Positions 19,681 through 28,365 of a DNA stretch of 64,000 nucleotides are shown here, in pieces (the stretch's first letter is position 1; each line of letters begins with the position of its first letter). This DNA comes from Vibrio crassostreae (GTDB lineage Bacteria > Pseudomonadota > Gammaproteobacteria > Enterobacterales > Vibrionaceae), in assembly GCF_024347415.1 (NCBI RefSeq), contig NZ_AP025476.1, positions 2,914,001 to 2,978,000 of the forward strand, written 5' to 3'. The translations under genes and the position numbers were made by a program. The notes below the pieces were generated by a model. That model made no database searches. It saw only the letters and a program-made list of their open reading frames with translations, and had not been told where the DNA came from.

Positions 19681-19709
19681 AGGCACTGTTAATGACAGTG
19701 CCTTTTTTA
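19681..19709 (+). terminator. Terminator after nadC
   Basis: A 9-bp stem AGGCACTGT / ACAGTGCCT with loop TAATG runs into six T residues, 30 bases past the nadC stop. Confidence 0.92.
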
Positions 19710-19904
19710 TTGCCTTAATTGTCAGTATTTCAAGCAGTTATTTAAGTTGATCGCATAAATTTGCGCACTATATGAAACACCACACTAATAAATACAAAAC
19801 CACTCGCGACCACACCTGAACACCATTCCACTTCCCCATCTCGACTTCTATTCTCTCAATCAACCAGTGCTTGCGCTGAAACAAACTAAAGAATGGAATT
19901 AGAC

Positions 19905-20357
19905 ATGAATAACAAGAACAAAAGAACGAACCAGAAAGGTTTTACGCTGATTGAATTGATGATTGTAGTGGCGGTAATAGGGGTACTTTCAGCCATTGCG
20001 ATTCCTCAATATCAAAAATATGTAGCTAAGGCTGAAGTTGCAGCAGCTCTCGCAACCATGACAGGTGTAAAAACAAATGTTGAAGCTTATGCTGTCGAGT
20101 ATGGAGCTTTCCCTTCAGCAGCTCAATCAGCAGCTTTAGGTGTCCCAGCTAACATTCCTCAAGGAACAATTGCCTTTGCACCAGCGCAATCATCTGCTGG
20201 CAGTATTGATTTTACGTTTTCATCTTCGGACGTTAGCTCTCTTTTAATTGCTAGTGAATTTCAACTAGACAGAGATAGCGATGGTTCATGGTCATGTGTA
20301 GCTTCCGGTGCTCAAGCAGTATCAAGCGATTTGTTACCAAAAAGCTGTAGACCTTAA
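19905..20357 (+). CDS. pilA: Type IV pilin (major pilin subunit)
   Basis: Class IVa prepilin of 150 residues. A 12-residue basic leader ([12 protein letters not shown]) precedes the PilD cleavage point before [20 protein letters not shown], with the conserved Glu at +5 of the mature protein. The hydrophobic N-terminal helix is followed by a variable head. Two Cys near the C-terminus (SWSC ... PKSC) would form the D-loop disulfide. An ATG four codons earlier (19893) is possible. The GGA nearby does not decide between them. It is the first gene of pilABCD, used in Vibrio for chitin attachment, competence or biofilm. Pilins vary between strains. Confidence 0.95.
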   Translation: MNNKNKRTNQKGFTLIELMIVVAVIGVLSAIAIPQYQKYVAKAEVAAALATMTGVKTNVEAYAVEYGAFPSAAQSAALGVPANIPQGTIAFAPAQSSAGSIDFTFSSSDVSSLLIASEFQLDRDSDGSWSCVASGAQAVSSDLLPKSCRP

Positions 20358-20361
20358 ACAA

Positions 20362-22047
20362 ATGCTAACCAACCTCCCAACAGTTCTCCGTCAGGCTGAT
20401 TTACTTAGCCTGACTCAGGAACAAACCGTTGCGGAACATATACATGCTTCAGGTGTTTCTACGCCTGAAGCTTTGCTCGTTCTTGATTTATTCACTAGCG
20501 AGAGTCTCGCACATAATATTCAAGCCATCTTTGGTCTGCCACCAGTGCAACTCGCCAATACTGACTATGAAGTCTTGTGCGACCAATTAGGGCTTCGTGA
20601 ACTGATTACCAAATATCACGCGATCCCAATTTCAGTCTCTAGCTCGACACTTACTCTCGCCTCTGCCGACCCAACCGATTTACAAGCAGAAGATGATTTC
20701 CGATTCGCGACTGGATTACAGATAGAACTCGTTGTTGCTAACTATTCTGAATTAGAAGGCGCAATACGAAAGTTGTATGGCCGTTCTATTTCAGGGCAAG
20801 ACTCTAAACGCAAAGAGATCACCCAAGACGAACTCGCTAACCTAGTTGAAGTCTCCGACGATGAGATGACTTCGATTGAAGACCTCAGCCAAGACGACTC
20901 CCCCGTTAGCCGTTTTATCAATCAGATATTGGTCGATGCAGTACGTAAAGGTGCATCAGATATCCATTTTGAGCCCTACGAAGAACACTACCGTGTACGC
21001 CTTCGTTGTGATGGCATCCTTGTTGAAATACAGCAACCTGCCTCTCACTTAAGTCGTCGTCTATCAGCTCGCTTAAAGATCCTCGCCAAGCTTGATATTG
21101 CCGAACGTCGCTTACCTCAAGATGGACGAATAAAACTGCGCCTGAATGATGAGCTCGCGATTGATATGCGCGTCTCAACATTGCCTACCTTGTGGGGTGA
21201 GAAGATTGTACTTCGACTGCTTGATAGCAGCGCTGCTAATTTAGATATCGATAAATTAGGTTATAGCGAAGATCAAAAAGCCCTCTACCTCAATGCACTG
21301 AAACGCCCACAAGGGATGATCTTAATGACAGGGCCCACTGGCAGCGGAAAAACCGTCTCCCTATATACTGGCCTTCGAGTGCTCAACACCACTGAACGCA
21401 ATATCTCGACAGCTGAAGACCCAGTGGAAATTAACCTATGTGGTATCAATCAGGTACAAGTGACGCCTAAGATCGGCTTTGGGTTTGCTGAGGCGCTGCG
21501 ATCATTTTTACGACAAGATCCCGATGTCGTAATGGTTGGTGAGATCCGCGACTTGGAAACCGCAGAGATCGCGATCAAAGCATCGCAAACTGGTCACTTA
21601 GTGCTTTCGACACTGCACACAAACTCTGCAGCTGAAACCGTGACGCGACTCGCTCACATGGGGATTGAACCCTTTAATCTTGCTTCGTCCTTAAGCTTGA
21701 TCATTGCTCAACGTCTTGCGAGACGCTTATGTGACCACTGCAAAGAAACTGACGATTCACCGGACATATTTCTGCGTCACTCGATTCCTAACAGCCAAAC
21801 CATCTACAAAGCTAACACTCAAGGTTGTAATGAGTGTAATCAAGGATACTCAGGTCGCGTTGGTATCTACGAAGTAATGCCTTTTACCGACAAACTCAAG
21901 ACAAGTCTTATCAGTCACCCCAATGCGCTGGCGATTGAAGATCTCGCGCGCCGAGAAGGCATGCGAACATTGCAAGAGTCAGGTCTGGATAAACTGATTG
22001 AAGGCACCACCAGCTACCAAGAACTGCAACGTGTTCTGTACCTATAA
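20362..22047 (+). CDS. pilB: Type IV pilus extension ATPase
   Basis: Hexameric cytoplasmic motor that polymerises PilA. The 561 residues carry an N-terminal MshEN-like domain, Walker A GPTGSGKT at about 324-331, Asp and His boxes, Walker B (DPDVVMVGEIRDLETAEIA), and the tetracysteine zinc site (CDHC near 453, CNEC near 490). The ATG at 20362 lies four bases after the pilA stop. A longer frame would run back into pilA and was rejected. Followed 15 bases later by pilC. Confidence 0.95.
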   Translation: MLTNLPTVLRQADLLSLTQEQTVAEHIHASGVSTPEALLVLDLFTSESLAHNIQAIFGLPPVQLANTDYEVLCDQLGLRELITKYHAIPISVSSSTLTLASADPTDLQAEDDFRFATGLQIELVVANYSELEGAIRKLYGRSISGQDSKRKEITQDELANLVEVSDDEMTSIEDLSQDDSPVSRFINQILVDAVRKGASDIHFEPYEEHYRVRLRCDGILVEIQQPASHLSRRLSARLKILAKLDIAERRLPQDGRIKLRLNDELAIDMRVSTLPTLWGEKIVLRLLDSSAANLDIDKLGYSEDQKALYLNALKRPQGMILMTGPTGSGKTVSLYTGLRVLNTTERNISTAEDPVEINLCGINQVQVTPKIGFGFAEALRSFLRQDPDVVMVGEIRDLETAEIAIKASQTGHLVLSTLHTNSAAETVTRLAHMGIEPFNLASSLSLIIAQRLARRLCDHCKETDDSPDIFLRHSIPNSQTIYKANTQGCNECNQGYSGRVGIYEVMPFTDKLKTSLISHPNALAIEDLARREGMRTLQESGLDKLIEGTTSYQELQRVLYL

Positions 22048-22062
22048 CCCAATGGAGCACCA

Positions 22063-23292
22063 ATGAGTAGCAAGTCCAAACAATCACAACTAAAAAGCTA
22101 TCACTGGAAAGGCATTAATAGTTCCGGCAAGAAAGTGTCTGGGCAGACCTTAGCGCTCACCGAATTGGAAGTACGAGAAAAGCTCAAAGAGCAGCACATT
22201 CAGATCAAGAAAATCAAAAAGAAAAGTATTTCAGCCGTCACTCGTTTAACCCATAGAGTCAAAGCCAAAGACATCACTATTTTGACTAGGCAGCTTGCTA
22301 CTATGCTCGCCACTGGCGTGCCTATCGTACAAGCCATCAAGTTAGTGTCGGACAATCACCGAAAAGCTGAAATGAAATCAATTTTATCGCATATCTGCAA
22401 AGGTGTAGAAGCCGGAACGCCAATATCAAAAGCGATGCGAACTGCAAGCCGCCACTTTGATGACCTCTATACTGATTTAGTCGCCACAGGTGAACTGTCA
22501 GGCAACCTCGCACAAGTGTTCGAACGCTTAGCGACCTATAGAGAAAAAAGCGAGCAGTTAAAGTCCAAAGTCGTCAAAGCACTGATCTACCCCGCGATGG
22601 TGGTCACCGTTGCACTGACCGTTTCTTATTTAATGCTGACTATGGTGATTCCAGAGTTTGAGTCGATGTTTTCCGGCTTTGGCGCCGACCTGCCTTGGTT
22701 CACCCAACAAGTACTCTACCTTTCCCATTGGATGCAGGCTTACAGTTTTTATACGGCTGTAGGCATCGGGCTTGTTGTCCTGATTATGTACCAACTGTGT
22801 CAGCGTTCCCACTCGATCAAACTGTCTGTCAGTCGGCTAGGATTACGTTTCCCTGTTCTTGGTGGCGTATTAGCCAAAGCCTCTATTGCGAAATTTAGCC
22901 GAACCTTATCGACAAGCTTTAGTTCTGGCATTCCGATTTTAATGAGCCTAAAAACCACAGCCAAAACCGCAGGCAACCTGCATTATGAGTCGGCGATCAT
23001 TGAAGTTCACCGAGAAACGGCTGCTGGCATGCCGATGTATATCGCAATGCGCAATACCAATGCCTTCCCCGAAATGGTGTTACAGATGGTGATGATTGGC
23101 GAAGAGTCTGGCAACCTTGATGATATGCTCAATAAAGTAGCCTCGATTTACGAGTTTGAAGTAGACAACACCGTCGACAATTTAGGCAAGATTCTAGAGC
23201 CACTGATCATCGTGTTTTTAGGCACAGTGGTTGGTGGACTTGTGGTTGCGATGTACTTACCGATCTTTAATCTTATGAGTGTGTTAGGATAG
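22063..23292 (+). CDS. pilC: Type IV pilus inner-membrane platform protein
   Basis: Platform that links the ATPase to pilin assembly. The 409 residues show two tandem T2SF/GspF domains ([17 protein letters not shown] near 80, [18 protein letters not shown] near 285) and three hydrophobic segments, the last at the extreme C-terminus ([19 protein letters not shown]). Preceded by AATGGAGCACC as ribosome binding site, 15 bases after pilB. Confidence 0.95.
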   Translation: MSSKSKQSQLKSYHWKGINSSGKKVSGQTLALTELEVREKLKEQHIQIKKIKKKSISAVTRLTHRVKAKDITILTRQLATMLATGVPIVQAIKLVSDNHRKAEMKSILSHICKGVEAGTPISKAMRTASRHFDDLYTDLVATGELSGNLAQVFERLATYREKSEQLKSKVVKALIYPAMVVTVALTVSYLMLTMVIPEFESMFSGFGADLPWFTQQVLYLSHWMQAYSFYTAVGIGLVVLIMYQLCQRSHSIKLSVSRLGLRFPVLGGVLAKASIAKFSRTLSTSFSSGIPILMSLKTTAKTAGNLHYESAIIEVHRETAAGMPMYIAMRNTNAFPEMVLQMVMIGEESGNLDDMLNKVASIYEFEVDNTVDNLGKILEPLIIVFLGTVVGGLVVAMYLPIFNLMSVLG

Positions 23293-23358
23293 TTAAAAGC
23301 AACTAAACACCCATGAGCAGCAATCTCTGCTCACCTTGATTAAGTGGTAAAGGACACT

Positions 23359-24228
23359 ATGGAAGTATTTCACTACTATCCTTGGCTATTCCCCGTATTA
23401 GCTTTCATTTTTAGCCTTCTTATCGGCAGTTTCCTCAACGTAGTCATACACCGTTTACCGATAATGATGGAACGAGAGTGGCAACAAGAGTGCTCGGAAT
23501 ATTTCTCTCAATATAAAATTCCAGCACCAGAAGGAAAGTTTAATCTCAGCATTCCTCGTTCAACCTGCCCTAAATGCAAAACCCAATTAAGAATCGTCGA
23601 CAATATTCCAGTCTTAAGCTGGTTGTTCTTAAAGGGGAAGTGCCACAGCTGTGCGAATCCAATCAGTGCTCGCTACCCTTTGGTCGAACTGCTTACCGCA
23701 ATACTTTGCACAATGGTTGCTAGCCACTTTGGTTTCAGTTACTACGCCATTACTTTGATTTTTTTCACCTTCGCACTGATTACCGCGACCTTTATCGATC
23801 TCGATACTATGTTGTTGCCTGATCAAATCACCTTGCCTTTGGTTTGGTCTGGTATCACTTTCGCACTGTTTAATATCAGCCCTGTATCACTTCAAGACTC
23901 AGTTGTAGGAGCAATGGCTGGCTACCTAGCGCTGTGGTCTGTTTATTGGTTGTTCAAACTACTGACAGGCAAAGAAGGCATGGGTTACGGTGACTTCAAA
24001 CTCCTGGCTGCGCTTGGCGCATGGCTTGGTTGGCAGCACCTACCGATGATCATCCTTTTATCTTCGCTTGTTGGACTTGTGTTTGGTTTGATTCAACTTC
24101 GCTTGAAACAGCAAGGCATAGATAAAGCCTTTCCATTTGGCCCCTACCTTGCGATTGCGGGTTGGGTAAGCTTGATTTGGGGTAACGACATCATGGGTTG
24201 GTATTTCACTTCTGTACTAGGAATTTAA
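23359..24228 (+). CDS. pilD: Prepilin peptidase / N-methyltransferase
   Basis: Inner-membrane aspartyl protease that cleaves prepilin leaders (PilA, and type II secretion pseudopilins) and methylates the new N-terminus. The protein has 289 residues from the ATG at 23359, chosen for the AAAGGACA site before it. Eight or so membrane segments are seen, with cytoplasmic zinc cysteines 70, 73, 95 and 98 (CPKC, CHSC). The catalytic Asp pair is in FIDLDTM and GMGYGDFK. It is called vcpD in some vibrios. coaE starts two bases after its stop. Confidence 0.95.
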   Translation: MEVFHYYPWLFPVLAFIFSLLIGSFLNVVIHRLPIMMEREWQQECSEYFSQYKIPAPEGKFNLSIPRSTCPKCKTQLRIVDNIPVLSWLFLKGKCHSCANPISARYPLVELLTAILCTMVASHFGFSYYAITLIFFTFALITATFIDLDTMLLPDQITLPLVWSGITFALFNISPVSLQDSVVGAMAGYLALWSVYWLFKLLTGKEGMGYGDFKLLAALGAWLGWQHLPMIILLSSLVGLVFGLIQLRLKQQGIDKAFPFGPYLAIAGWVSLIWGNDIMGWYFTSVLGI

Positions 24229-24230
24229 CC

Positions 24231-24845
24231 ATGGCAATCATTATCGGATTAAGCGGTGGTATCGCCAGTGGCAAAACCACCGTCGCTAACCTGTTCAATG
24301 AGCATTTTAATATTGATATTGTTGATGCTGATATCGTGGCACGTGAAGTGGTCGCACTGGGCAGTGATGGTTTAAAACAGATTACAGAACACTTTGGTGA
24401 GTCTATCTTGCTTGAAGATGGAACACTCAACAGAAGTAGGCTACGTGAGCTGATCTTCTCGAATCCAAAAGAGAAGCAATGGCTCAATGATCTTCTTCAT
24501 CCCATGATCCGTGAGAAAATTGACAGTGACCTGTCTAAAATCACATCCCCGTATGGTTTATTAGTCGCACCGCTATTGGTTGAAAACCAAATGCAAGGCA
24601 TGACCGATCGCGTATTAATCGTTGATGTGCCAGCAGAAGTGCAAATAGAACGAACGATGAGTCGTGATAATGTTTCTAGGGAACAAGTTGCATCAATTTT
24701 AAAATCACAGGCTTCAAGAGAACAACGCTTAGCAGTTGCAGATGACGTGATTAAAAACCATACTAAAAACCAAGAACTTTTGCCTCAAATCACAGATTTA
24801 CATCAAAAGTATCTGGCAATCAGTGCTGTAGATGGGTCAGAATAG
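24231..24845 (+). CDS. coaE: Dephospho-CoA kinase
   Basis: Last step of coenzyme A synthesis: phosphorylates the 3'-OH of dephospho-CoA. The protein has 204 residues from the ATG at 24231 (E. coli 206), with P-loop GGIASGKTT at about 9-17 and the DADIVAREV motif near 33. The pilD-coaE-zapD-yacG order is common in gammaproteobacteria. It ends 26 bases before zapD. Confidence 0.96.
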   Translation: MAIIIGLSGGIASGKTTVANLFNEHFNIDIVDADIVAREVVALGSDGLKQITEHFGESILLEDGTLNRSRLRELIFSNPKEKQWLNDLLHPMIREKIDSDLSKITSPYGLLVAPLLVENQMQGMTDRVLIVDVPAEVQIERTMSRDNVSREQVASILKSQASREQRLAVADDVIKNHTKNQELLPQITDLHQKYLAISAVDGSE

Positions 24846-24871
24846 AACAATGTTGAATGAAGGTTTGCTCG

Positions 24872-25612
24872 ATGATCACCCATAAATTTGAACATCCTCT
24901 AAATGAGAAAACACGCATCTACTTAAGAGTCGAATCGCTCTTGAGGCAACTACACTTGTCTTCTACATTTTCCGATGCTCAACAGTATCAACTCTTTTTC
25001 CGTTCCATCTTTGATCTGATTGAAATCTTCGAACAGATCCAACTCAAGAGCGAACTCGCAAAAGATATTGAGAAACAACGTGTAACCTACAAAAGCTGGT
25101 TAGATGTTGAAGGTGTCGATCAAGAAATGCTGACATCGCTGCTCAATGACATTGGTAATATCTATCGTGATCTGATGCAGGCAGAGCGTTTTGGGCAATC
25201 ACTTAAAGAAGACCGCTTCCTGAGTGCGATTCGCCAACGCTTTAATCTTCCAGGTGGCTCATGCTGCTTTGATTTACCGGCACTGCATTATTGGCTGCAC
25301 CTTCCTCTCGATAAAAGAATGAGAGATGCTAAAGCTTGGATGGATAGCTTACAACCTCTGTATGAAGCGCTAACACTGTGGTTGAAGCTCACCAGAGAGA
25401 CTGGCCACTTTAAAGAGCAAATCGCTCGTGCTGGCTTCTTCCAGAGCGATGCCGATGAAGCGAATATCCTTCGCCTTTCTATTCCAATGCAATACGGTGC
25501 CTACCCGATGATCTCGGGTCACAAAAACCGTTTTGCTGTTAAGTTCATGAGCTTTGAAACTGGGCAAGCCTGTACTCAAGACATCGAATTTGAATTGGCG
25601 ATCTGCACCTAA
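24872..25612 (+). CDS. zapD: Cell division protein ZapD (FtsZ-bundling)
   Basis: Cytoplasmic protein that cross-links FtsZ filaments and helps Z-ring assembly. The 246 residues from the ATG at 24872 match E. coli ZapD (YacF, 247), opening with [19 protein letters not shown]. An N-terminal helical domain is followed by a beta-rich domain ([20 protein letters not shown]). Five further residues upstream are possible, but the ATG lies at a good distance from GAAGG. Confidence 0.95.
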   Translation: MITHKFEHPLNEKTRIYLRVESLLRQLHLSSTFSDAQQYQLFFRSIFDLIEIFEQIQLKSELAKDIEKQRVTYKSWLDVEGVDQEMLTSLLNDIGNIYRDLMQAERFGQSLKEDRFLSAIRQRFNLPGGSCCFDLPALHYWLHLPLDKRMRDAKAWMDSLQPLYEALTLWLKLTRETGHFKEQIARAGFFQSDADEANILRLSIPMQYGAYPMISGHKNRFAVKFMSFETGQACTQDIEFELAICT

Positions 25613-25693
25613 TTAAATTCCTTTTATAGTTTGGCTTGAGTCCTCACTCGAGCCTAAACTCTTTCTTACAATACCCTCTAATTAAGAATCACT

Positions 25694-25891
25694 ATGTCGA
25701 ACAAAATCACCATCGTTAAATGCCCTCAATGTAATACTGACGTTGAATGGGGTGAACAAAGCCCGCACCGCCCGTTTTGCAGCAAGCAATGTCAGATGAT
25801 TGATTTCGGTGAATGGGCTGATGAAGAGAACAGCATCGCTGGCGCACCTGATATGTCGGATAGCGATGGTTGGTCGGAAGACCAGTACTAG
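25694..25891 (+). CDS. yacG: DNA gyrase inhibitor YacG
   Basis: Small zinc protein that binds GyrB and blocks DNA binding. The 65 residues carry one zinc site made by Cys10, Cys13, Cys29 and Cys33 (CPQC ... CSKQC), followed by [10 protein letters not shown] and an acidic tail, all as in the family. It comes after zapD as expected, with 81 bases between. A terminator follows the stop. Confidence 0.95.
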   Translation: MSNKITIVKCPQCNTDVEWGEQSPHRPFCSKQCQMIDFGEWADEENSIAGAPDMSDSDGWSEDQY

Positions 25892-25904
25892 CGAGTAAAT
25901 TTTG

Positions 25905-25935
25905 AAGGGTTGGCGTTTAACGTCAATCCTTTTTT
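25905..25935 (+). terminator. Terminator after yacG
   Basis: An 11-bp stem AAGGGTTGGCG / CGTCAATCCTT including two G-U pairs, loop TTTAA, then T residues. It starts 13 bases past the yacG stop. Confidence 0.85.
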
Positions 25936-25959
25936 ATTACCTATAGCATGGCGCTAGTA

Positions 25960-26000
25960 GAGATTCCCTACTCCTTCCTTCGTCAGTCTAGGGAATAACG
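25960..26000 (+). repeat. Dispersed 41-bp intergenic repeat, copy A
   Basis: A partial palindrome (ATTCCCTA ... TAGGGAAT) ending in a GACG-type tail. It is identical to 60271-60311 except for one base near the right end (A for G at 25997). A diverged inverted copy lies 25 bases further on. Confidence 0.85.
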
Positions 26001-26025
26001 GTTAAATGTGAGTTTCGTTTTAGTC

Positions 26026-26066
26026 CGTCATCTTCAAGAGCGAGGGACGAGCGAGTTGGAGATATC
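26026..26066 (-). repeat. Dispersed 41-bp intergenic repeat, diverged inverted copy B
   Basis: Read on the - strand this 41-base segment begins GATATCTCC and ends AAGATGACG. It aligns without gaps to copy A over its full length, matching at more than half the positions including both ends. The two copies face each other between yacG and the rplS terminator. Confidence 0.65.
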
Positions 26067-26094
26067 TTACTTTCAAACTCTAAATAGCAGGCAC

Positions 26095-26124
26095 AAAAAA
26101 GCGGAGCCAAATGGCTCCGCTTTT
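26095..26124 (-). terminator. Terminator of the rpsP-rimM-trmD-rplS operon
   Basis: Stem GCGGAGCC / GGCTCCGC with loop AAAT. On the - strand it runs into six T residues, 22 bases past the rplS stop. A flanking AAAA/TTTT extends the stem. Confidence 0.93.
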
Positions 26125-26145
26125 ATCGATAGAATGCAAAAAGAA

Positions 26146-26499
26146 TTACTTCTTAGTAAGCTTCTCTTTAATACGAGCTGACTTACCAGAACGCTCACGT
26201 AGGTAGTACAACTTGGCACGACGTACTGCACCACGGCGTTTAACTTCGATGCTATCAACCATTGGAGAGTGAGTTTGGAACGCACGCTCTACGCCTTCAC
26301 CGTTCGAGATCTTACGAACTGTGAATGCAGAGTGTAGACCACGGTTACGAATAGCGATTACAACGCCTTCGAAAGCCTGTAGACGCTCACGGTCACCTTC
26401 TTTAACCTTAACCTGAACTACAACAGTGTCACCTGGTGCGAATTTAGGAAGGTCTGATTTTAGTTGCTCTTCTTCAAGAGCCTTGATGATGTTGCTCAT
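26146..26499 (-). CDS. rplS: 50S ribosomal protein L19
   Basis: Protein of the large subunit at the interface with 16S rRNA. The 117 residues match the L19 family (115-118), beginning [14 protein letters not shown] and containing [16 protein letters not shown] and [18 protein letters not shown]. Last gene of the S16-RimM-TrmD-L19 operon, 59 bases after trmD. Confidence 0.98.
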   Translation of the reverse strand: MSNIIKALEEEQLKSDLPKFAPGDTVVVQVKVKEGDRERLQAFEGVVIAIRNRGLHSAFTVRKISNGEGVERAFQTHSPMVDSIEVKRRGAVRRAKLYYLRERSGKSARIKEKLTKK

Positions 26500-26558
26500 T
26501 TGTATAAATTCCTAGAATAAACTGATACTAAATTTAATAGGTTACTGCTTGCTTTTCG

Positions 26559-27299
26559 TTAAGAGCGTTGCTCTTTAATGAATTCAGCCAGTAATTGTTC
26601 CTGTTCGTCAGTCAGAGCTAGGTTTTCCAGGAGTTCTGGTCTTCTTAGCCAAGTTCGGCCCAACGATTGTTTTAATCGCCAGCGACGAATGTCCTTATGG
26701 TTTCCAGACTTGAGTACCGATGGCACATCTTTATCGTCTAGCACCTCAGGGCGCGTATAATGAGGACAATCTAGCAAACCATTTGCAAAAGAATCTTCTT
26801 CTGCTGAAGCGAAATCTCCAAGTACACCCGGAACAAACCGAGATACTGAATCAATCAGCGTCATGGCTGGCAGTTCGCCACCCGTCATCACAAAATCTCC
26901 AATCGACCATTCTTCGTCAACTTCAGATTGAATGATGCGCTCATCTACCCCTTCGTAGCGACCACAAATAAGAAGTAAATTCTCGTTTGTTGCCAGCTCT
27001 TCAACACCTTTCTGGTCGAGTTTACGACCTTGAGGTGAAAGATAGATAACTTTCGTCTTTCCCGGTGCTGCTTGCTTGGCCGTTTTGATAGCGTCGCGCA
27101 AAGGCTGAACCATCATTAACATGCCAGGACCACCACCGTAAGGTCTGTCATCAACAGTGCGATGTTTATCATGAGTGAAATCACGAGGATTCCATGTCTC
27201 AATAGATAAAAGACCTTTTTTAACCGCTTGACCTGTTACTCCAAAATCAGTAACAGAACGGAACATTTCAGGAAAAAGGCTAATAATGCCAACCCACAT
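26559..27299 (-). CDS. trmD: tRNA (guanine-N1)-methyltransferase
   Basis: Methylates G37 next to the anticodon of tRNAs reading CNN and some other codons, preventing +1 frameshifts. The 246 residues have the SPOUT knot region: [15 protein letters not shown] near 110-124 and [15 protein letters not shown] near 132-146. The C-terminal domain follows. It sits 26 bases after rimM. Confidence 0.98.
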   Translation of the reverse strand: MWVGIISLFPEMFRSVTDFGVTGQAVKKGLLSIETWNPRDFTHDKHRTVDDRPYGGGPGMLMMVQPLRDAIKTAKQAAPGKTKVIYLSPQGRKLDQKGVEELATNENLLLICGRYEGVDERIIQSEVDEEWSIGDFVMTGGELPAMTLIDSVSRFVPGVLGDFASAEEDSFANGLLDCPHYTRPEVLDDKDVPSVLKSGNHKDIRRWRLKQSLGRTWLRRPELLENLALTDEQEQLLAEFIKEQRS

Positions 27300-27325
27300 G
27301 TGTTCTCTCGCTCTGTAATTTGGAG

Positions 27326-27880
27326 TTAGAATCCAGGATCCCAGTCAACTTCGATCCGGCGAGCTTCGCGATCAACTTTCTTGATCACTTGCTCTTCAAG
27401 GTACGGTACTAACCGTTCCTTTTGGCCAAAAGCATCTTTAAGATTTGCTTTGATTACTAGAACATCGTTCGAGCCAGTCTCTAATAGGTCAGTGACCTTA
27501 CCAAGGTCGTAACCTTTAGTAGTAAAGACTTGCATACCGAACAATTCGCGCCAGTAGAATTCATCTTCTGACAATTCAGGTAACGAAGCAGGGTCAATAG
27601 CAATTTCAAAGTTAGTCATCAGTTGCGCGTCTTCACGAACATCTAATCCCGCTAGCTTACATACATAACCTTGGCCATGACGTTTCCAGCTCTCAACTTT
27701 GTACTCAACCCACTTACCCTTTTGGTTTAAATACCAAGGGCTGTAATCAAATATGCTTTCAGCATTGTCTGTGTAGGAGAACACTTTAAGCCAGCCACGA
27801 ATACCATAGGTAGACCCAAGTTTACCCATGACAATTCTATTGTTTTGCTCGCTCATAGTTTCTTTACCCTTCATCGACAT
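27326..27880 (-). CDS. rimM: Ribosome maturation factor RimM
   Basis: Assists assembly of the 30S head by binding S19. The 184 residues have the N-terminal RimM barrel ([20 protein letters not shown]) and C-terminal PRC domain ([11 protein letters not shown] ... [20 protein letters not shown]). It ends EVDWDPGF like the E. coli protein. Start choice is open: the first ATG (27880) has AAAGAGAA before it, while an ATG eight codons on (27856) begins closer to the family N-terminus. Confidence 0.95.
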   Translation of the reverse strand: MSMKGKETMSEQNNRIVMGKLGSTYGIRGWLKVFSYTDNAESIFDYSPWYLNQKGKWVEYKVESWKRHGQGYVCKLAGLDVREDAQLMTNFEIAIDPASLPELSEDEFYWRELFGMQVFTTKGYDLGKVTDLLETGSNDVLVIKANLKDAFGQKERLVPYLEEQVIKKVDREARRIEVDWDPGF

Positions 27881-27904
27881 AAGCTATTTCTCTTTAAAAA
27901 AGAA

Positions 27905-28153
27905 TTAAGCCGCTTTTTGAGCGTCTTTAACTAGCTTAGCTACACGATCAGATAGAGATGCGCCTTGACCAACCCAGTGGTTAACACGATCTAGGTCTAG
28001 ACGTAGACCTTCTTCTTGACCTTGAGCAGTAGGGTTAAAGAAACCTACTTTCTCGATGAAACGGCCAGTTGCAGCGTTACGGCTATCCGCAACTACGATT
28101 TGATAAAATGGGCGCTTCTTTGCACCGTGACGTGCCAAACGAATGGTTACCAT
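27905..28153 (-). CDS. rpsP: 30S ribosomal protein S16
   Basis: Primary-assembly protein of the small subunit. The 82 residues match the family, opening [21 protein letters not shown] strong AAAGAGGACGAC site precedes the ATG. It leads the rpsP-rimM-trmD-rplS operon. A candidate promoter and a leader hairpin lie between it and ffh. Confidence 0.98.
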   Translation of the reverse strand: MVTIRLARHGAKKRPFYQIVVADSRNAATGRFIEKVGFFNPTAQGQEEGLRLDLDRVNHWVGQGASLSDRVAKLVKDAQKAA

Positions 28154-28186
28154 GTCGTCCTCTTTGCTTTCTTAATAAAATAATTA

Positions 28187-28215
28187 ACCCCAAGTATAAG
28201 TAAATAGCTTGGGGT
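28187..28215 (-). promoter_or_regulatory. Leader hairpin upstream of rpsP
   Basis: An 8-bp perfect stem ACCCCAAG / CTTGGGGT with a 13-base loop, 33 bases before the rpsP ATG and followed on the - strand by an AT-rich run. It would be inside the rpsP mRNA leader if the promoter at 28240-28267 is right. It could be an attenuator or a stabilising element. Function is inference. Confidence 0.55.
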
Positions 28216-28230
28216 CTCGTGCCAAATTAA

Positions 28231-28260
28231 AGCCCCGGAATTTTACTCTTATTCCGGGGC
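28231..28260 (-). terminator. Terminator of ffh overlapping the rpsP promoter
   Basis: A 10-bp stem GCCCCGGAAT / ATTCCGGGGC (loop of nine bases) is followed on the - strand by TTTAATTT. It sits about 105 bases past the ffh stop and overlaps the -10 region of the candidate rpsP promoter. Confidence 0.75.
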
Positions 28261-28267
28261 AATGCAA
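28240..28267 (-). promoter_or_regulatory. Candidate rpsP operon promoter
   Basis: TTGCAT (28262-28267) and TAAAAT (28240-28245) on the - strand, 16 bases apart (4 of 6 and 5 of 6 matches to consensus). Transcription would start inside the right arm of the ffh terminator palindrome. Confidence 0.65.
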
Positions 28268-28365
28268 GGGCTTTAGCTATTTTTTCACCAACATAGCTGC
28301 CGCACACTTTCTGTGACACGGCTAACACTATGAAAAGTAACGTAGCTAAAGCTTACATTTGTAGA

